Positions 17,033 through 25,376 of a stretch of DNA of 26,275 nt are shown here, one piece after another. Every line of letters begins with the position of its first letter. Position 1 is the stretch's first letter. Made by a program: the position numbers and the translations under genes. This DNA comes from B21-G16 sp003644825 [NCBI: Candidatus Zhuqueibacterota bacterium] (lineage in GTDB: Bacteria > SM23-31 > B21-G16), in contig QNDJ01000001.1 of assembly GCA_003644825.1 (NCBI GenBank), positions 1 through 26,275 on the forward strand, in the 5' to 3' direction. The notes beneath the pieces are model-generated. The model was given only the letters and a program-made list of their open reading frames with translations, had not been told where the DNA came from and ran no database searches.

Positions 17033-17796
17033 TATTTGATAGGTTAAAAATTTTATTCTCAAAAACAGGGAAAAGTCGGGAAGTTGATGAAGGAATTGAA
17101 TGGGAAGAGTTTCAGAAATCCCTCAATTATGTAATAAAGAAGTATAACCTTTTTAAGGAAGCTTTAACCCATCGTTCATATTTTTCCCGAAAAGATTCTG
17201 AAAAAATAAAATCCAATGAAAGGCTCGAATTTTTAGGTGATGCTGTTATTAATCTTGTAGTTGCGGAGCTTCTTTACGAAAAATATCCTGATATTAATGA
17301 AGGAGAGTTGACAAAGAAAAGGGCAATTCTTGTAAGCAGAAAGATTTTATCTGAAAAATCAAATGATTTGAACCTTGGTAAGTTTGTACTTATTGGTGAT
17401 TGCGAGGAAAAAACTGGTGGAAGACAGAAAGTTTCGATTCTAACAGATACTCTTGAGGCAGTAATAGGAGCAATTTACATTGAAAAAGGATATAAAAAAG
17501 TAAGAGATTATTTGAAAAATACAGTTTATAAAGATTTTGAAGAGATATTTGACAAGGAGGAAGTAAGAAATTTTAAAGGTGAACTTCTGGAATATATTCA
17601 GAAAGTTCAGCATAAAACACCTAAATATTTTCTTAAAAAGGAAGAAGGTCCTGACCATTATAAAACTTATACAGTTAATGTAAAAATTGGTAATAAGATT
17701 TTTGGAACAGGAAAAGGAAGGAGTAAAAAGGTAGCTGAACAAAAAGCAGCCGAAAAGGCTCTTGAGAAGATTAAAAATCTAAATGAGGGGAAATGA
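17026..17796 (+). CDS. rnc: Ribonuclease III
   Basis: A 256-residue double-strand-specific RNase that matures rRNA and controls some mRNAs. Seen: the signature NERLEFLGD at 64-72, metal-binding acids D71/D72-region and D141 with E144 ([12 protein letters not shown]), and a C-terminal double-stranded RNA-binding domain from about 183 ([13 protein letters not shown]) ending in [17 protein letters not shown] short basic N-terminal extension precedes the nuclease domain. It overlaps fabF by 7 bases and its stop overlaps the ATG of the ferredoxin gene. The acpP-fabF-rnc order is common in bacteria. Confidence 0.96.
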   Translation: MVIFDRLKILFSKTGKSREVDEGIEWEEFQKSLNYVIKKYNLFKEALTHRSYFSRKDSEKIKSNERLEFLGDAVINLVVAELLYEKYPDINEGELTKKRAILVSRKILSEKSNDLNLGKFVLIGDCEEKTGGRQKVSILTDTLEAVIGAIYIEKGYKKVRDYLKNTVYKDFEEIFDKEEVRNFKGELLEYIQKVQHKTPKYFLKKEEGPDHYKTYTVNVKIGNKIFGTGKGRSKKVAEQKAAEKALEKIKNLNEGK

Positions 17797-18032
17797 TTAT
17801 GGATGTAGTGGAGACCATTGTGGATATACCCACAGTAATAATCAGAGTGGATGAATGTAAGGGATGTGGTTATTGTGTAGAGGCTTGCCCTGTTAAAGTA
17901 CTGGTTCAATCTAAAAAGTTGAACATAAAGGGATATCATCCGGCAGAATATAAAGGAAGTGGTTGTACAGGTTGTGGAGTATGTTTTTATACCTGTCCCG
18001 AGCCAGGAGCTATAACAGTAATAAAAAAGTAA
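17793..18032 (+). CDS. 2-oxoacid:ferredoxin oxidoreductase, ferredoxin-like delta subunit
   Basis: A 79-residue protein with two [4Fe-4S] motifs: C22-x2-C25-x2-C28-x3-C32-P and C58-x2-C61-x2-C64-x3-C68-P. Residues 1-20 are a short non-cluster extension, typical of delta subunits of KorDABC/VorDABC-type complexes that hand electrons from the thiamine centre to ferredoxin. It is placed 18 bases before the alpha gene. The ATG overlaps the rnc stop by four bases; the second ATG at residue 3 is an alternative start. It is more likely the delta subunit than a free ferredoxin because of this order. Confidence 0.92.
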   Translation: MIMDVVETIVDIPTVIIRVDECKGCGYCVEACPVKVLVQSKKLNIKGYHPAEYKGSGCTGCGVCFYTCPEPGAITVIKK

Positions 18033-18050
18033 TGTACAGGAGAATACAAA

Positions 18051-19121
18051 ATGGCAAAAGTTTTGTTAAAAGGAAACGAAGCAGTGGTAAAAGGTGCAAT
18101 CCTTGCTGGATGTAGATTTTTCTTTGGTTATCCTATAACACCTGCAAGTGAGATAGCGGAAACGGCTGCATATTATATTCCGCTGGTTGGGGGTACTTTT
18201 ATTCAGGCGGAGAGTGAGATAGGAGCAATAAATATGGTTTATGGTGCATCTTCAGGTGGTGTAAGAGCAATGACAGCCTCTTCGGGGCCTGGTTTAAGCT
18301 TGAAACAGGAAGGGATATCTTATTTATGTGGAGCTGAGCTACCGTGTGTGATTGTTGATATAATGAGAGGAGGACCGGGTTTAGGCAATATTGCTCCTGA
18401 CCAGGGAGACTACAATCAGATGGTTAAAGGTGGTGGCCATGGTAGTTATAAAGTGCTTGTTCTCGCTCCAAATTCTGTTCAGGAGATGTGTAACTTTGCA
18501 ATTCTTGCTTTTGAACTTGCAGATAAATATAGAAACCCTGTTATTGTGTTGACGGATGGGTTTATTGGACAGATGATGGAACCGGTGGAGTTTCCTGAAG
18601 TTCAGGTAGAGGTTCCAAAAAAAGACTGGGCTCTTTATGGGGAAGAAGACGATAATAAAAAACTGATATCATCAATTTATCTTGACCCTGATGAGCTTGA
18701 AGAAATTGTTATAAAGATAAACAAAAAATATAAAAGAATGGAAGAGGAAGAAGTTCGGTATGAAGCCAGTTATTTAGAGGATGCTGAGCTTGTAACTGTT
18801 AGTTTTGGCGTTGTATCGAGAATATTATCTTCGGTTGTAGAAAGATGCAGAAAGGAAGGTTATAAGGTAGGTTATTTAAGACCTATTACCTTATTTCCAT
18901 TTCCGAAGAAGATAATTAATAAACTTTCAGAAGAGGGCAAGGCGTTTTTATCGGTTGAATTAAGCAATGGTCAGATGGTTGATGATGTTAGGCTTAATGC
19001 AAGGCAAAGTGATGTTCATTTTTATGGAAGGATGGGTGGAAATGTTCCCAGTGAAGACGAGTTATATGAAGTTATTGTTAAAATACTCAAAGGAGAAAGG
19101 AAATGGCTAAAAACAGGTTAG
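18051..19121 (+). CDS. vorB: 2-oxoacid:ferredoxin oxidoreductase, alpha subunit (VorB/KorA-like)
   Basis: A 356-residue pyrimidine-binding subunit of a thiamine-dependent oxidoreductase that converts a 2-oxoacid, CoA and oxidised ferredoxin to acyl-CoA, CO2 and reduced ferredoxin. Seen: GYPITPASE at 26-34, [29 protein letters not shown] at 74-88, MRGGPGLGN, then transketolase-C-like domain II from about 247 ([11 protein letters not shown]). The wording closely resembles proteins annotated as 3-methyl-2-oxobutanoate dehydrogenase VorB in anaerobes, but VorB and KorA are hard to tell apart without a tree. TCA neighbours favour 2-oxoglutarate; the acyl-CoA dehydrogenase neighbour favours branched-chain substrates. 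It ends 19 bases inside the beta-gamma gene. Confidence 0.92.
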   Translation: MAKVLLKGNEAVVKGAILAGCRFFFGYPITPASEIAETAAYYIPLVGGTFIQAESEIGAINMVYGASSGGVRAMTASSGPGLSLKQEGISYLCGAELPCVIVDIMRGGPGLGNIAPDQGDYNQMVKGGGHGSYKVLVLAPNSVQEMCNFAILAFELADKYRNPVIVLTDGFIGQMMEPVEFPEVQVEVPKKDWALYGEEDDNKKLISSIYLDPDELEEIVIKINKKYKRMEEEEVRYEASYLEDAELVTVSFGVVSRILSSVVERCRKEGYKVGYLRPITLFPFPKKIINKLSEEGKAFLSVELSNGQMVDDVRLNARQSDVHFYGRMGGNVPSEDELYEVIVKILKGERKWLKTG

Positions 19122-20542
19122 GAAAATCGAGTGCATTTTATGATATATATGAGAGAAATCCGTCTTCAGATAAAACTGTGACCCATTACTGCCCCGGTTG
19201 TGGTCATGGAATATTACATAAATTTATAGCTGAAGCTCTTGAAGATTATGGTGTATGGAATAGAACAATCCTTTTAAGCCCTGTTGGATGCAGTGTTTTT
19301 GCATATTATTATTTCAAGGTTGGAAATATTCAGTGTGCTCATGGTAGGGCACCTGCTGTAGCAACTGGAATAAAGAGAGCTCATCCTGATAGTATTGTTA
19401 TAAGTTATCAGGGTGATGGAGACCTGGCAGGTATAGGTGGCAATGAGATAATACAGGCAGCAAATAGAGGAGAAAATATTACTGTATTTTTTATTAATAA
19501 TGCAATATATGGTATGACAGGGGGGCAGATGGCTCCCACCACCCTTGTTGGTCAATCTACAACAACCACACCAAGAGGGCGTGATATTTATAATGAAGGA
19601 TACCCTATTAAGATAGCCGAGATAATATCAATCTTAGAATCACCTGTATATGTTGAAAGAGTTGCTTTAGCAGATACAAAAAATATTATGAAAGCAAGAA
19701 GTGCTGTCAGGAAAGCAATAAATTATCAGGTTGAAAATAAAGGATTTTCTCTTGTTGAGGTTCTTTCTCCCTGTCCTACTGGCTGGAAAATGAACCCTGT
19801 AGATGCAAAAAAATGGGTCACAAATGAGATGCAGAAATATTTTAAACTTGGTGTTTTTAAAGATGTCGGTAAAGAAAGAAAATCAAGAAAAGTTAATGGA
19901 GAAAAAGTTCCGCTAAATAAGGTTCCAGATATAATAGATATTCCATCTGATGAAAAGAAGGAAATCAGTCGGATAGAGAAAAAGAGTGAAGAGAAATTTT
20001 TAAAGAGGATAAAGATTGCTGGTTTTGGAGGACAGGGTATTCTTTTACTTGGTGTTACTCTTGCTGAAAGCGGAATGATGGAAGGGAAAAATGTTACCTG
20101 GTTGCCATCCTATGGACCGGAAATGAGAGGAGGAACGGCTAACTGTCATGTGATTGTTTCGAATCAGAGAATAGGGAGCCCACTTGTGGATTGGTCGGAT
20201 ATTTTAATAGCAATGAATAGACCTTCTCTCGATAAGTTTGAACCCAAAGCTGTACCCGGGAGCCTTATATTTTACGATTCCACAATTGTTAATAGAAAAC
20301 CTGAAAGAAATGATGTTAAAGCAATAGGTGTTCCATTTACGGAAATTGCTGATGGTATTGGAAGTACCAAAGTTTTAAATATGGTTGCACTTGGTTCCCT
20401 GATAAGATTTACTGGTATGTTATCTCCAGAAACTCTGTTTGAAGCTCAAACAAGGGTTGTAAAAAGGAAAGAATTTCTGGAATTAAATAAGAGAGCAATA
20501 AAGGCCGGAATGGAATTTATAGATTCTTTAAAAGAAAGTTAA
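19103..20542 (+). CDS. 2-oxoacid:ferredoxin oxidoreductase, fused beta and gamma subunits
   Basis: A 479-residue fusion. Residues 1-245 are the thiamine-diphosphate beta subunit: [14 protein letters not shown] at 27-40, [28 protein letters not shown], and the TPP motif from [10 protein letters not shown] at 104-113 to INN at 131-133, then [13 protein letters not shown]. Residues about 250-300 are a charged, lysine-rich linker. Residues 301-479 are a full gamma subunit: [34 protein letters not shown], and the [20 protein letters not shown] segment. The reading frame is continuous with no stop between the two. In most bacteria beta and gamma are separate genes. The ATG lies inside the end of vorB behind AGGAGAAAGG (19091-19100). 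Together with the two genes upstream this makes the full delta-alpha-beta-gamma complex. Confidence 0.93.
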   Translation: MAKNRLGKSSAFYDIYERNPSSDKTVTHYCPGCGHGILHKFIAEALEDYGVWNRTILLSPVGCSVFAYYYFKVGNIQCAHGRAPAVATGIKRAHPDSIVISYQGDGDLAGIGGNEIIQAANRGENITVFFINNAIYGMTGGQMAPTTLVGQSTTTTPRGRDIYNEGYPIKIAEIISILESPVYVERVALADTKNIMKARSAVRKAINYQVENKGFSLVEVLSPCPTGWKMNPVDAKKWVTNEMQKYFKLGVFKDVGKERKSRKVNGEKVPLNKVPDIIDIPSDEKKEISRIEKKSEEKFLKRIKIAGFGGQGILLLGVTLAESGMMEGKNVTWLPSYGPEMRGGTANCHVIVSNQRIGSPLVDWSDILIAMNRPSLDKFEPKAVPGSLIFYDSTIVNRKPERNDVKAIGVPFTEIADGIGSTKVLNMVALGSLIRFTGMLSPETLFEAQTRVVKRKEFLELNKRAIKAGMEFIDSLKES

Positions 20543-20572
20543 TAATCTGAATAAAAATAAGGAGATTAGAAA

Positions 20573-21727
20573 TTGGATTACTTACTTACAGATGAACAAA
20601 TAGAACTCAGAAACTTAGCACGGAAAGTAGCTCGAGAGAAGATTAAGCCAATAGCTGCTGAATGCGATAGAGAGGGTCGATTTCCCTGGGAAATTGTAGA
20701 ACTCTTCAGAGAGCTTGATTTTTTCAGAATAATTGTTCCAGAGGAGTATGGTGGAATAAGTGGTAAGAGCCTTGATGTTTGTATAGTAACCGAAGAGTTA
20801 AGCAGGGCTTGTGGAGGAATAGCGTTATGTCTGGCGGCAACTGCTCTTGGTTCTTATCCAATTATTCTTGATGGAACAGAAGAACAAAAGAGAAAATATC
20901 TTCCCAGAATAGCAAACGGGGAAATCCTGACCGGATTTGGATTAACAGAATCATCTGCGGGTTCTGATGCTGCTGCCATAAAAACTACTGCAAGGCGTGA
21001 AGGTAACTATTATATTCTGAACGGAACAAAACAGTTTATTACTAACGGCAGTGTAGCAAAGGTGTATACTGTGATAGCTAAAACTGACCCTACGAAAGGG
21101 ACAAGAGGAACATCAGCTTTTATAGTGGAAGAAGGATATGAAGGGTTTTCTTATGGAAAGAAAGAGGATAAAATGGGAATCAGAGCATCGGTTACATCGG
21201 AGCTGGTTTTTGATAATTGTAAAGTTCCTGTGGAAAACAGGATAGGTGCAGAAGGTCAGGGGTTTATAGTTGCAATGAGGACCCTTGATAAAGCGAGACC
21301 GGGGGTTGCTGCTCAGGCAGTTGGTATTGCCCAGGGCGCTTTTGACCTCGCTCTGGAATATATAAGAACTCGAGAACAATTTGGCCAGACTTTATCTACT
21401 TTTCAGGGATTGCAGTTTATGATTGCAGAAATGGCAACAAAAATTGAAGCAGCAAGGGCTTTAATCTATGCTACTGCAAGAATGGTCGATGCGGGAGTAA
21501 GAAATATTTCAAAAGAATGTGCAATGTGTAAACTTTTAGCTTCTGATGTAGCTATGGAAGTTACTACAAAAGCTGTTCAATTGTTTGGTGGATACGGTTA
21601 TATGAGGGATTATCCCATTGAAAAATTTATGAGAGATGCTAAAATTACACAGATATACGAAGGAACAAATGAAATTCAGAAAGTAGTCATTGCAAGAAGA
21701 CTTATAAAAGAAGGTGCAAGTAAGTAA
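20573..21727 (+). CDS. Acyl-CoA dehydrogenase
   Basis: A 384-residue flavoprotein that oxidises an acyl-CoA to its 2-enoyl-CoA and passes electrons to electron-transfer flavoprotein. Seen: GFGLTESSAGSDAA (flavin and substrate loop near 122-135), KQFITNGSVA, GTEEQKRKYLPRIANGE, TREQFGQTLSTFQGLQF, FGGYGYMRDYPIEKFMRDA, and the catalytic base E363 in YEGTNEIQ. The C-terminal glutamate position fits short-chain or butyryl-type enzymes. Starts at TTG 20573 behind AAGGAG. No etfAB lies in the window. It directly follows the 2-oxoacid oxidoreductase, compatible with branched-chain amino-acid catabolism; fatty-acid beta-oxidation or enoyl saturation are alternatives. Confidence 0.95.
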   Translation: MDYLLTDEQIELRNLARKVAREKIKPIAAECDREGRFPWEIVELFRELDFFRIIVPEEYGGISGKSLDVCIVTEELSRACGGIALCLAATALGSYPIILDGTEEQKRKYLPRIANGEILTGFGLTESSAGSDAAAIKTTARREGNYYILNGTKQFITNGSVAKVYTVIAKTDPTKGTRGTSAFIVEEGYEGFSYGKKEDKMGIRASVTSELVFDNCKVPVENRIGAEGQGFIVAMRTLDKARPGVAAQAVGIAQGAFDLALEYIRTREQFGQTLSTFQGLQFMIAEMATKIEAARALIYATARMVDAGVRNISKECAMCKLLASDVAMEVTTKAVQLFGGYGYMRDYPIEKFMRDAKITQIYEGTNEIQKVVIARRLIKEGASK

Positions 21728-21797
21728 TTTAAAAGCTCATTAATTTATTTATTAAAATTAATATAATAAATAACAAACAAAATACAGGAGAAAAATA

Positions 21798-22019
21798 TTG
21801 ATTTTAGAAAAAGTTGAGGAATGTTTAGACGAAATAAGACCAAATCTTCAAGCAGATGGTGGGGATGTGGAACTTGTAGAGGTTAAGGATGGCGTCGTTA
21901 AAGTAAAACTGAAGGGAACCTGTGCAGGTTGTATTTTTTCTCAGATTACTATAAAAAGTGGTATTGAGAGATATTTGAAAGAAAAAATCCCTGAAATTGT
22001 CAAGGTTGAATCAGTTTAG
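21798..22019 (+). CDS. NifU C-terminal-domain protein (Fe-S cluster carrier)
   Basis: A 73-residue stand-alone NifU C-terminal (Nfu) domain that carries or delivers [4Fe-4S] clusters to target proteins. Seen: VEECLDEIRPNLQADGGDVELVEV-type N-terminus with the conserved DGGD at 20-23 and the cluster cysteines C42-x2-C45 in GTCAGCIF. The TTG start at 21798 is preceded by CAGGAGAA. It lies 70 bases after the acyl-CoA dehydrogenase, and the gap contains only AT-rich sequence with a weak ATTAATTT/AAATTAAT inverted repeat. Neighbouring iron-sulfur enzymes (ferredoxin subunit upstream, SdhB downstream) are plausible clients. Confidence 0.9.
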   Translation: MILEKVEECLDEIRPNLQADGGDVELVEVKDGVVKVKLKGTCAGCIFSQITIKSGIERYLKEKIPEIVKVESV

Positions 22020-22175
22020 AATTTAATCTACATAATATCTGTTTGTGCATAATGTTTCTCATTTTTATTTTCCCAAGTAAGTTAGTGGTTATAAATAAAA
22101 TTTGAAATTTTTCTCCAGTATCTTCGACTTTAAAGTGGATTTTTACCATAGATATAAACTTAAGAGAGGCTGACT
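22020..22175. other. Intergenic region before the sdh operon
   Basis: 156 bases, AT-rich, without an ORF. It is the longest gap on the plus strand between 6312 and 26030 and the natural place for an sdh promoter. TATAAA occurs at 22090-22095 and 22153-22158, but neither has a convincing -35 box at 16-18 bases. No terminator-like hairpin was seen. Confidence 0.4.
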
Positions 22176-22520
22176 ATGGAGAAAAGAATTGTAGGTGTCT
22201 GGCCCTGGTTTGCTCAAAGGTTAACAGCAGCGTTTCTTGTTGTTGGTATGGTAATTCATTTTATAGTATTGCACTATACGATTGAAAGACCTATTACTTT
22301 TGAAAAAGTAATTCTCAGATTAAGCTCCCCGGGATGGGTAATTTTTGATATACTGCTTCTGGGGGCTGTTATTTATCATGCTCTTAATGGTGTATGGTCA
22401 ATAATGACTGATTGGAATATGGGCAAAAAAGCAAGAAAAATATGGGGCTGGCTTCTTTCCATTATAGGTATAGCTTCTTTTTTTATCGGGATTTATATTC
22501 TTATTCCCTTTTCAAAATAG
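22176..22520 (+). CDS. sdhD: Succinate dehydrogenase/fumarate reductase hydrophobic membrane anchor (SdhD-like)
   Basis: A 114-residue membrane protein with three predicted spanning segments at about 13-33, 55-78 and 89-110. QRLTAAFLVVGMVIH at 14-28 and YHALNGVW at 67-74 match the anchor-subunit pattern in which histidines (H28, H33, H68) line up with haem and quinone sites. Context is decisive: it opens the operon with cytochrome b, flavoprotein and iron-sulfur subunits. A leader with AAGAGAGG before the ATG provides the ribosome binding site. The SdhD label is by exclusion, since the next gene carries the SdhC signature. Confidence 0.82.
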   Translation: MEKRIVGVWPWFAQRLTAAFLVVGMVIHFIVLHYTIERPITFEKVILRLSSPGWVIFDILLLGAVIYHALNGVWSIMTDWNMGKKARKIWGWLLSIIGIASFFIGIYILIPFSK

Positions 22521-22542
22521 TAATAAAAATCCAGGAGTTAAG

Positions 22543-22914
22543 ATGAAAAAGAATATAATTTCAGTATTGTTGAGAGAATTGAAGCTCAATTTTAATCCTG
22601 GAATGATATCATTTTTCTTCCATAGAATTACAGGTATAGGCATAGTAATATACATTTTTCTTCACTTATGGACATTGAGTGCTGTTGTAAAAGGTCGGGA
22701 TGCGTTTAATCATTCTATCGTGAAATGGGATAATACCCTGGGGCACTTTTTTGAATATCTGATTATGATAGCTGTTCTTTATCATTTATTAAATGGAATC
22801 AGGATAATAGCAGCTGATTTGTTTAAATTAACATTATTCCATAAGAAAATGTTCTGGGCGTTTGGTATAATATTTATAGTTTTTGCAGTCTATAGTATAA
22901 AAGTATTTTTTTAA
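22543..22914 (+). CDS. sdhC: Succinate dehydrogenase/fumarate reductase cytochrome b subunit
   Basis: A 123-residue SdhC-type membrane subunit. Seen: SFFFHRITGIGIVIY at 23-37 (the HRITG signature), H41 in FLHLWTL, and H81 in YHLLNGIRIIAADL, the usual haem b ligand region. Three membrane segments lie at about 29-49, 68-92 and 102-122. It anchors the catalytic subunits and passes electrons to quinone. It is preceded by CCAGGAG and sits 22 bases after the other anchor gene and 11 before sdhA. Confidence 0.9.
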   Translation: MKKNIISVLLRELKLNFNPGMISFFFHRITGIGIVIYIFLHLWTLSAVVKGRDAFNHSIVKWDNTLGHFFEYLIMIAVLYHLLNGIRIIAADLFKLTLFHKKMFWAFGIIFIVFAVYSIKVFF

Positions 22915-22925
22915 AGGGAAATTAA

Positions 22926-24650
22926 ATGAGGTATCATCAGGCAGTAGTAGTAGGTGGGGGATTGGCCGGGCTCAGGGCAGCAGTTGCATTAAATCAGAGG
23001 AATATAAAAGTAGCAGTGATATCGAAGGTTCATCCGATTAGGTCGCATTCAAATTCGGCACAGGGTGGTATTAATGCACCGCTTGGTAATCATCCGAGAG
23101 GATGCGTTGATAGCCCTGAAAGGCATGCTTTCGATACGATAAAGGGTAGTGATTATCTTGCAGACCAGGATGCTGTGATGAGGCTAACAAAGGATGCTGC
23201 TAAAAGGATAATAGAACTGGAGCATTGGGGCTGTCCCTTCAGCAGGACTATTGACGGAAAGATTGCCCAGAGACCCTTTGGTGGTGCAGGTTTTCCAAGG
23301 ACCTGTTATGCAGCTGATAGAACAGGAAAATATATTCTCCATACACTATGGGAACAGATCATAAAATACATTCATTCTTCTGAAAGAGAAAATATGACCG
23401 TTTATGATGAGTGGTTTGTAACATCGATAGTGGTTAAAGATGGTGTATGCCATGGAGTTATAGCAATGGACCTTGATACGGGAGAGCTTGAAGAGTTTAA
23501 AGCAGATGCAGTAATTTTCGCAACCGGTGGCTCAGGTAGGGTTTATAAAAATACAACAAATTCTTTAATAAGCACAGGTCTTGGAGTTGCTATTCCTTTC
23601 AGAGAAGGAATTCCGTTAAAGGATATGGAATTCATTCAGTTTCATCCTACCACTCTTTATGGTAATAATATATTGATGACAGAAGGTTGTAGAGGTGAAG
23701 GAGGATACTTATTGAATAATAAGGGTGAAAGGTTTTTAGCGAATTATGATGATTCCAGAAAAGCAATGGAGGTTGCACCGCGAGATATAATAGCAAGAAA
23801 TATGATGCGAGAAATTCTTGCTGGCAGGGGATTTGAAGATGCCTATTTACACCTTGATTTGAGGCATCTCGGGGCAGAAAAGATTAATACCAGACTGCCT
23901 GGAATAAGAGAACTTGCTATAAACTTTGTTAATGTTGACCCGATTGATGAGCCCATTCCGGTGCAACCGGGTATGCATTACACAATGGGTGGAATCGATA
24001 CCAATATCAATTGTGAAACCATTGTTAAGGGATTTTATGCTGCAGGTGAGTGTGCGTGTGTAAGTGTTCATGGGGCTAACCGACTTGGTGGTAATTCTTT
24101 ACTTGAAACTGTAGTATTTGGTACTATTGCTGGTGAGTCTGCGGCTGACTATATTCTTGAAGAGTCTCCATCATCCAGTGAAGCAGCTTTAAAAGAAAAA
24201 TTAGGACAACAGAAAATAGTTCTTATGAATTACCTTGACCATAATGGAGAGGAGAATCATGCAAAAATAAAAGAAGAGCTTGGAACTGTAATGAAAGATA
24301 AAGTGGGAATTTTCAGAAAAAAAGAAAAAATGGAAGAAGCCTTAGAAGAAGTAAGAAAACTTAAGGAAAGGTATAAAGATATAAAAATAATAGACAAAGG
24401 AAAAAGAATGAACTTTGATTTAATATGGGCAATGGAACTGGGAGGCAACCTGGAAGTGGCTGAGGTAATTACAATGGGAGCTTTGAAAAGGGAGGAAAGC
24501 AGGGGTTCTCATTATAGACTCGATTTCCCTGAAAGAGATGATAAAAACTGGTTAAAACATACAGTTGCTTTTTCAACACCTGAAGGGGTAAAACTTGAAT
24601 ATAAAGATGTTACACTTGGATTTTATGAACCCAGGGAAAGGAAATATTAA
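22926..24650 (+). CDS. sdhA: Succinate dehydrogenase/fumarate reductase flavoprotein subunit
   Basis: A 574-residue flavoprotein that interconverts succinate and fumarate. Seen: FAD-binding VVVGGGLAGLRAA at 7-19, covalent FAD histidine H41 in RSHSNSAQGGI, FIQFHPTTLYG, the active-site arginine region EVAPRDIIAR, HYTMGGI, and HGANRLGGNSLLE. All catalytic landmarks are intact and the length is normal. AAGGGA precedes the ATG. The stop is 2 bases from the sdhB ATG. Direction (oxidation or fumarate reduction) cannot be read from the sequence. Confidence 0.98.
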   Translation: MRYHQAVVVGGGLAGLRAAVALNQRNIKVAVISKVHPIRSHSNSAQGGINAPLGNHPRGCVDSPERHAFDTIKGSDYLADQDAVMRLTKDAAKRIIELEHWGCPFSRTIDGKIAQRPFGGAGFPRTCYAADRTGKYILHTLWEQIIKYIHSSERENMTVYDEWFVTSIVVKDGVCHGVIAMDLDTGELEEFKADAVIFATGGSGRVYKNTTNSLISTGLGVAIPFREGIPLKDMEFIQFHPTTLYGNNILMTEGCRGEGGYLLNNKGERFLANYDDSRKAMEVAPRDIIARNMMREILAGRGFEDAYLHLDLRHLGAEKINTRLPGIRELAINFVNVDPIDEPIPVQPGMHYTMGGIDTNINCETIVKGFYAAGECACVSVHGANRLGGNSLLETVVFGTIAGESAADYILEESPSSSEAALKEKLGQQKIVLMNYLDHNGEENHAKIKEELGTVMKDKVGIFRKKEKMEEALEEVRKLKERYKDIKIIDKGKRMNFDLIWAMELGGNLEVAEVITMGALKREESRGSHYRLDFPERDDKNWLKHTVAFSTPEGVKLEYKDVTLGFYEPRERKY

Positions 24651-24652
24651 AA

Positions 24653-25372
24653 ATGGAAAAAGTTATATTCAAGGTGTTCAGATTTAATCCTGAAAGGGAT
24701 AAAAAACCACGATTCGATAAGTATGAGGTTCCTATCAGGAATGGGATGACTGTGCTTGATGCTCTTTACTACATACAGGGGTATCTTGACGGTTCGTTAG
24801 CATTCAGGTCTTCCTGCAGGGAAGGTGTTTGTGGGTCCTGTGGTATGCATATTAATGGAAAATACAGGTTAGCATGTGAAACACAGATTAATAGATTGAA
24901 ATCAAAAAAAATTACAATTAAGCCTCTTGGGCATTTGCCTGTTATTAAAGACCTTGTTGTTGATATGACAGATTTCTGGGAAAAATACAGTTATATCAAG
25001 CCTTATTTGATTGCCGGTGCACCCCCGGAAGAAAATGAAAGAATTCAGACTCAGGATGACAGAAACAAACTGGATGGACTTATAGATTGTATATTATGTG
25101 CCTGCTGTTATGCTGCTTGCACTATTACAGATACAGAAAAAAATTATCTTGGACCTGCTGCTCTTTTGAAAGTGGATAGGTTTGTTGAAGATTCAAGAGA
25201 CAACAATAAAAAAGAGAGGTTACTGACTGTAAGTGGTGATTCCGGTATATTCAGATGTCATACTCTTTTTAACTGTCAGGAAGTGTGCCCAAAGAATTTA
25301 GACCCAACAGGAGCAATCGCAAGATTAAAGAGAATGGCTATTTCTAATACCCTTTGTTTCTGGGAAAAGTAA
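24653..25372 (+). CDS. sdhB: Succinate dehydrogenase/fumarate reductase iron-sulfur subunit
   Basis: A 239-residue electron-transfer subunit. Cluster ligands by alignment to the well-known family pattern: [2Fe-2S] C55, C60, C63 and C75 (CREGVCGSCG); [4Fe-4S] C146, C149, C152 and C212; [3Fe-4S] C156, C202 and C208 (CHTLFNCQEVCPKNLDP). The usual proline after the last cysteine of the CILCACCYAAC block is replaced by threonine. It lies 2 bases after sdhA and 4 before an unknown gene, so it does not end the transcription unit. Confidence 0.97.
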   Translation: MEKVIFKVFRFNPERDKKPRFDKYEVPIRNGMTVLDALYYIQGYLDGSLAFRSSCREGVCGSCGMHINGKYRLACETQINRLKSKKITIKPLGHLPVIKDLVVDMTDFWEKYSYIKPYLIAGAPPEENERIQTQDDRNKLDGLIDCILCACCYAACTITDTEKNYLGPAALLKVDRFVEDSRDNNKKERLLTVSGDSGIFRCHTLFNCQEVCPKNLDPTGAIARLKRMAISNTLCFWEK

Positions 25373-25376
25373 GGTA

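Noticed and set aside
21739-21762. ATTAATTT/AAATTAAT inverted repeat before the NifU-domain gene, considered as terminator or operator
   Set aside because: It is composed solely of A and T in an AT-rich gap, so it is expected by chance and would be unstable as RNA.
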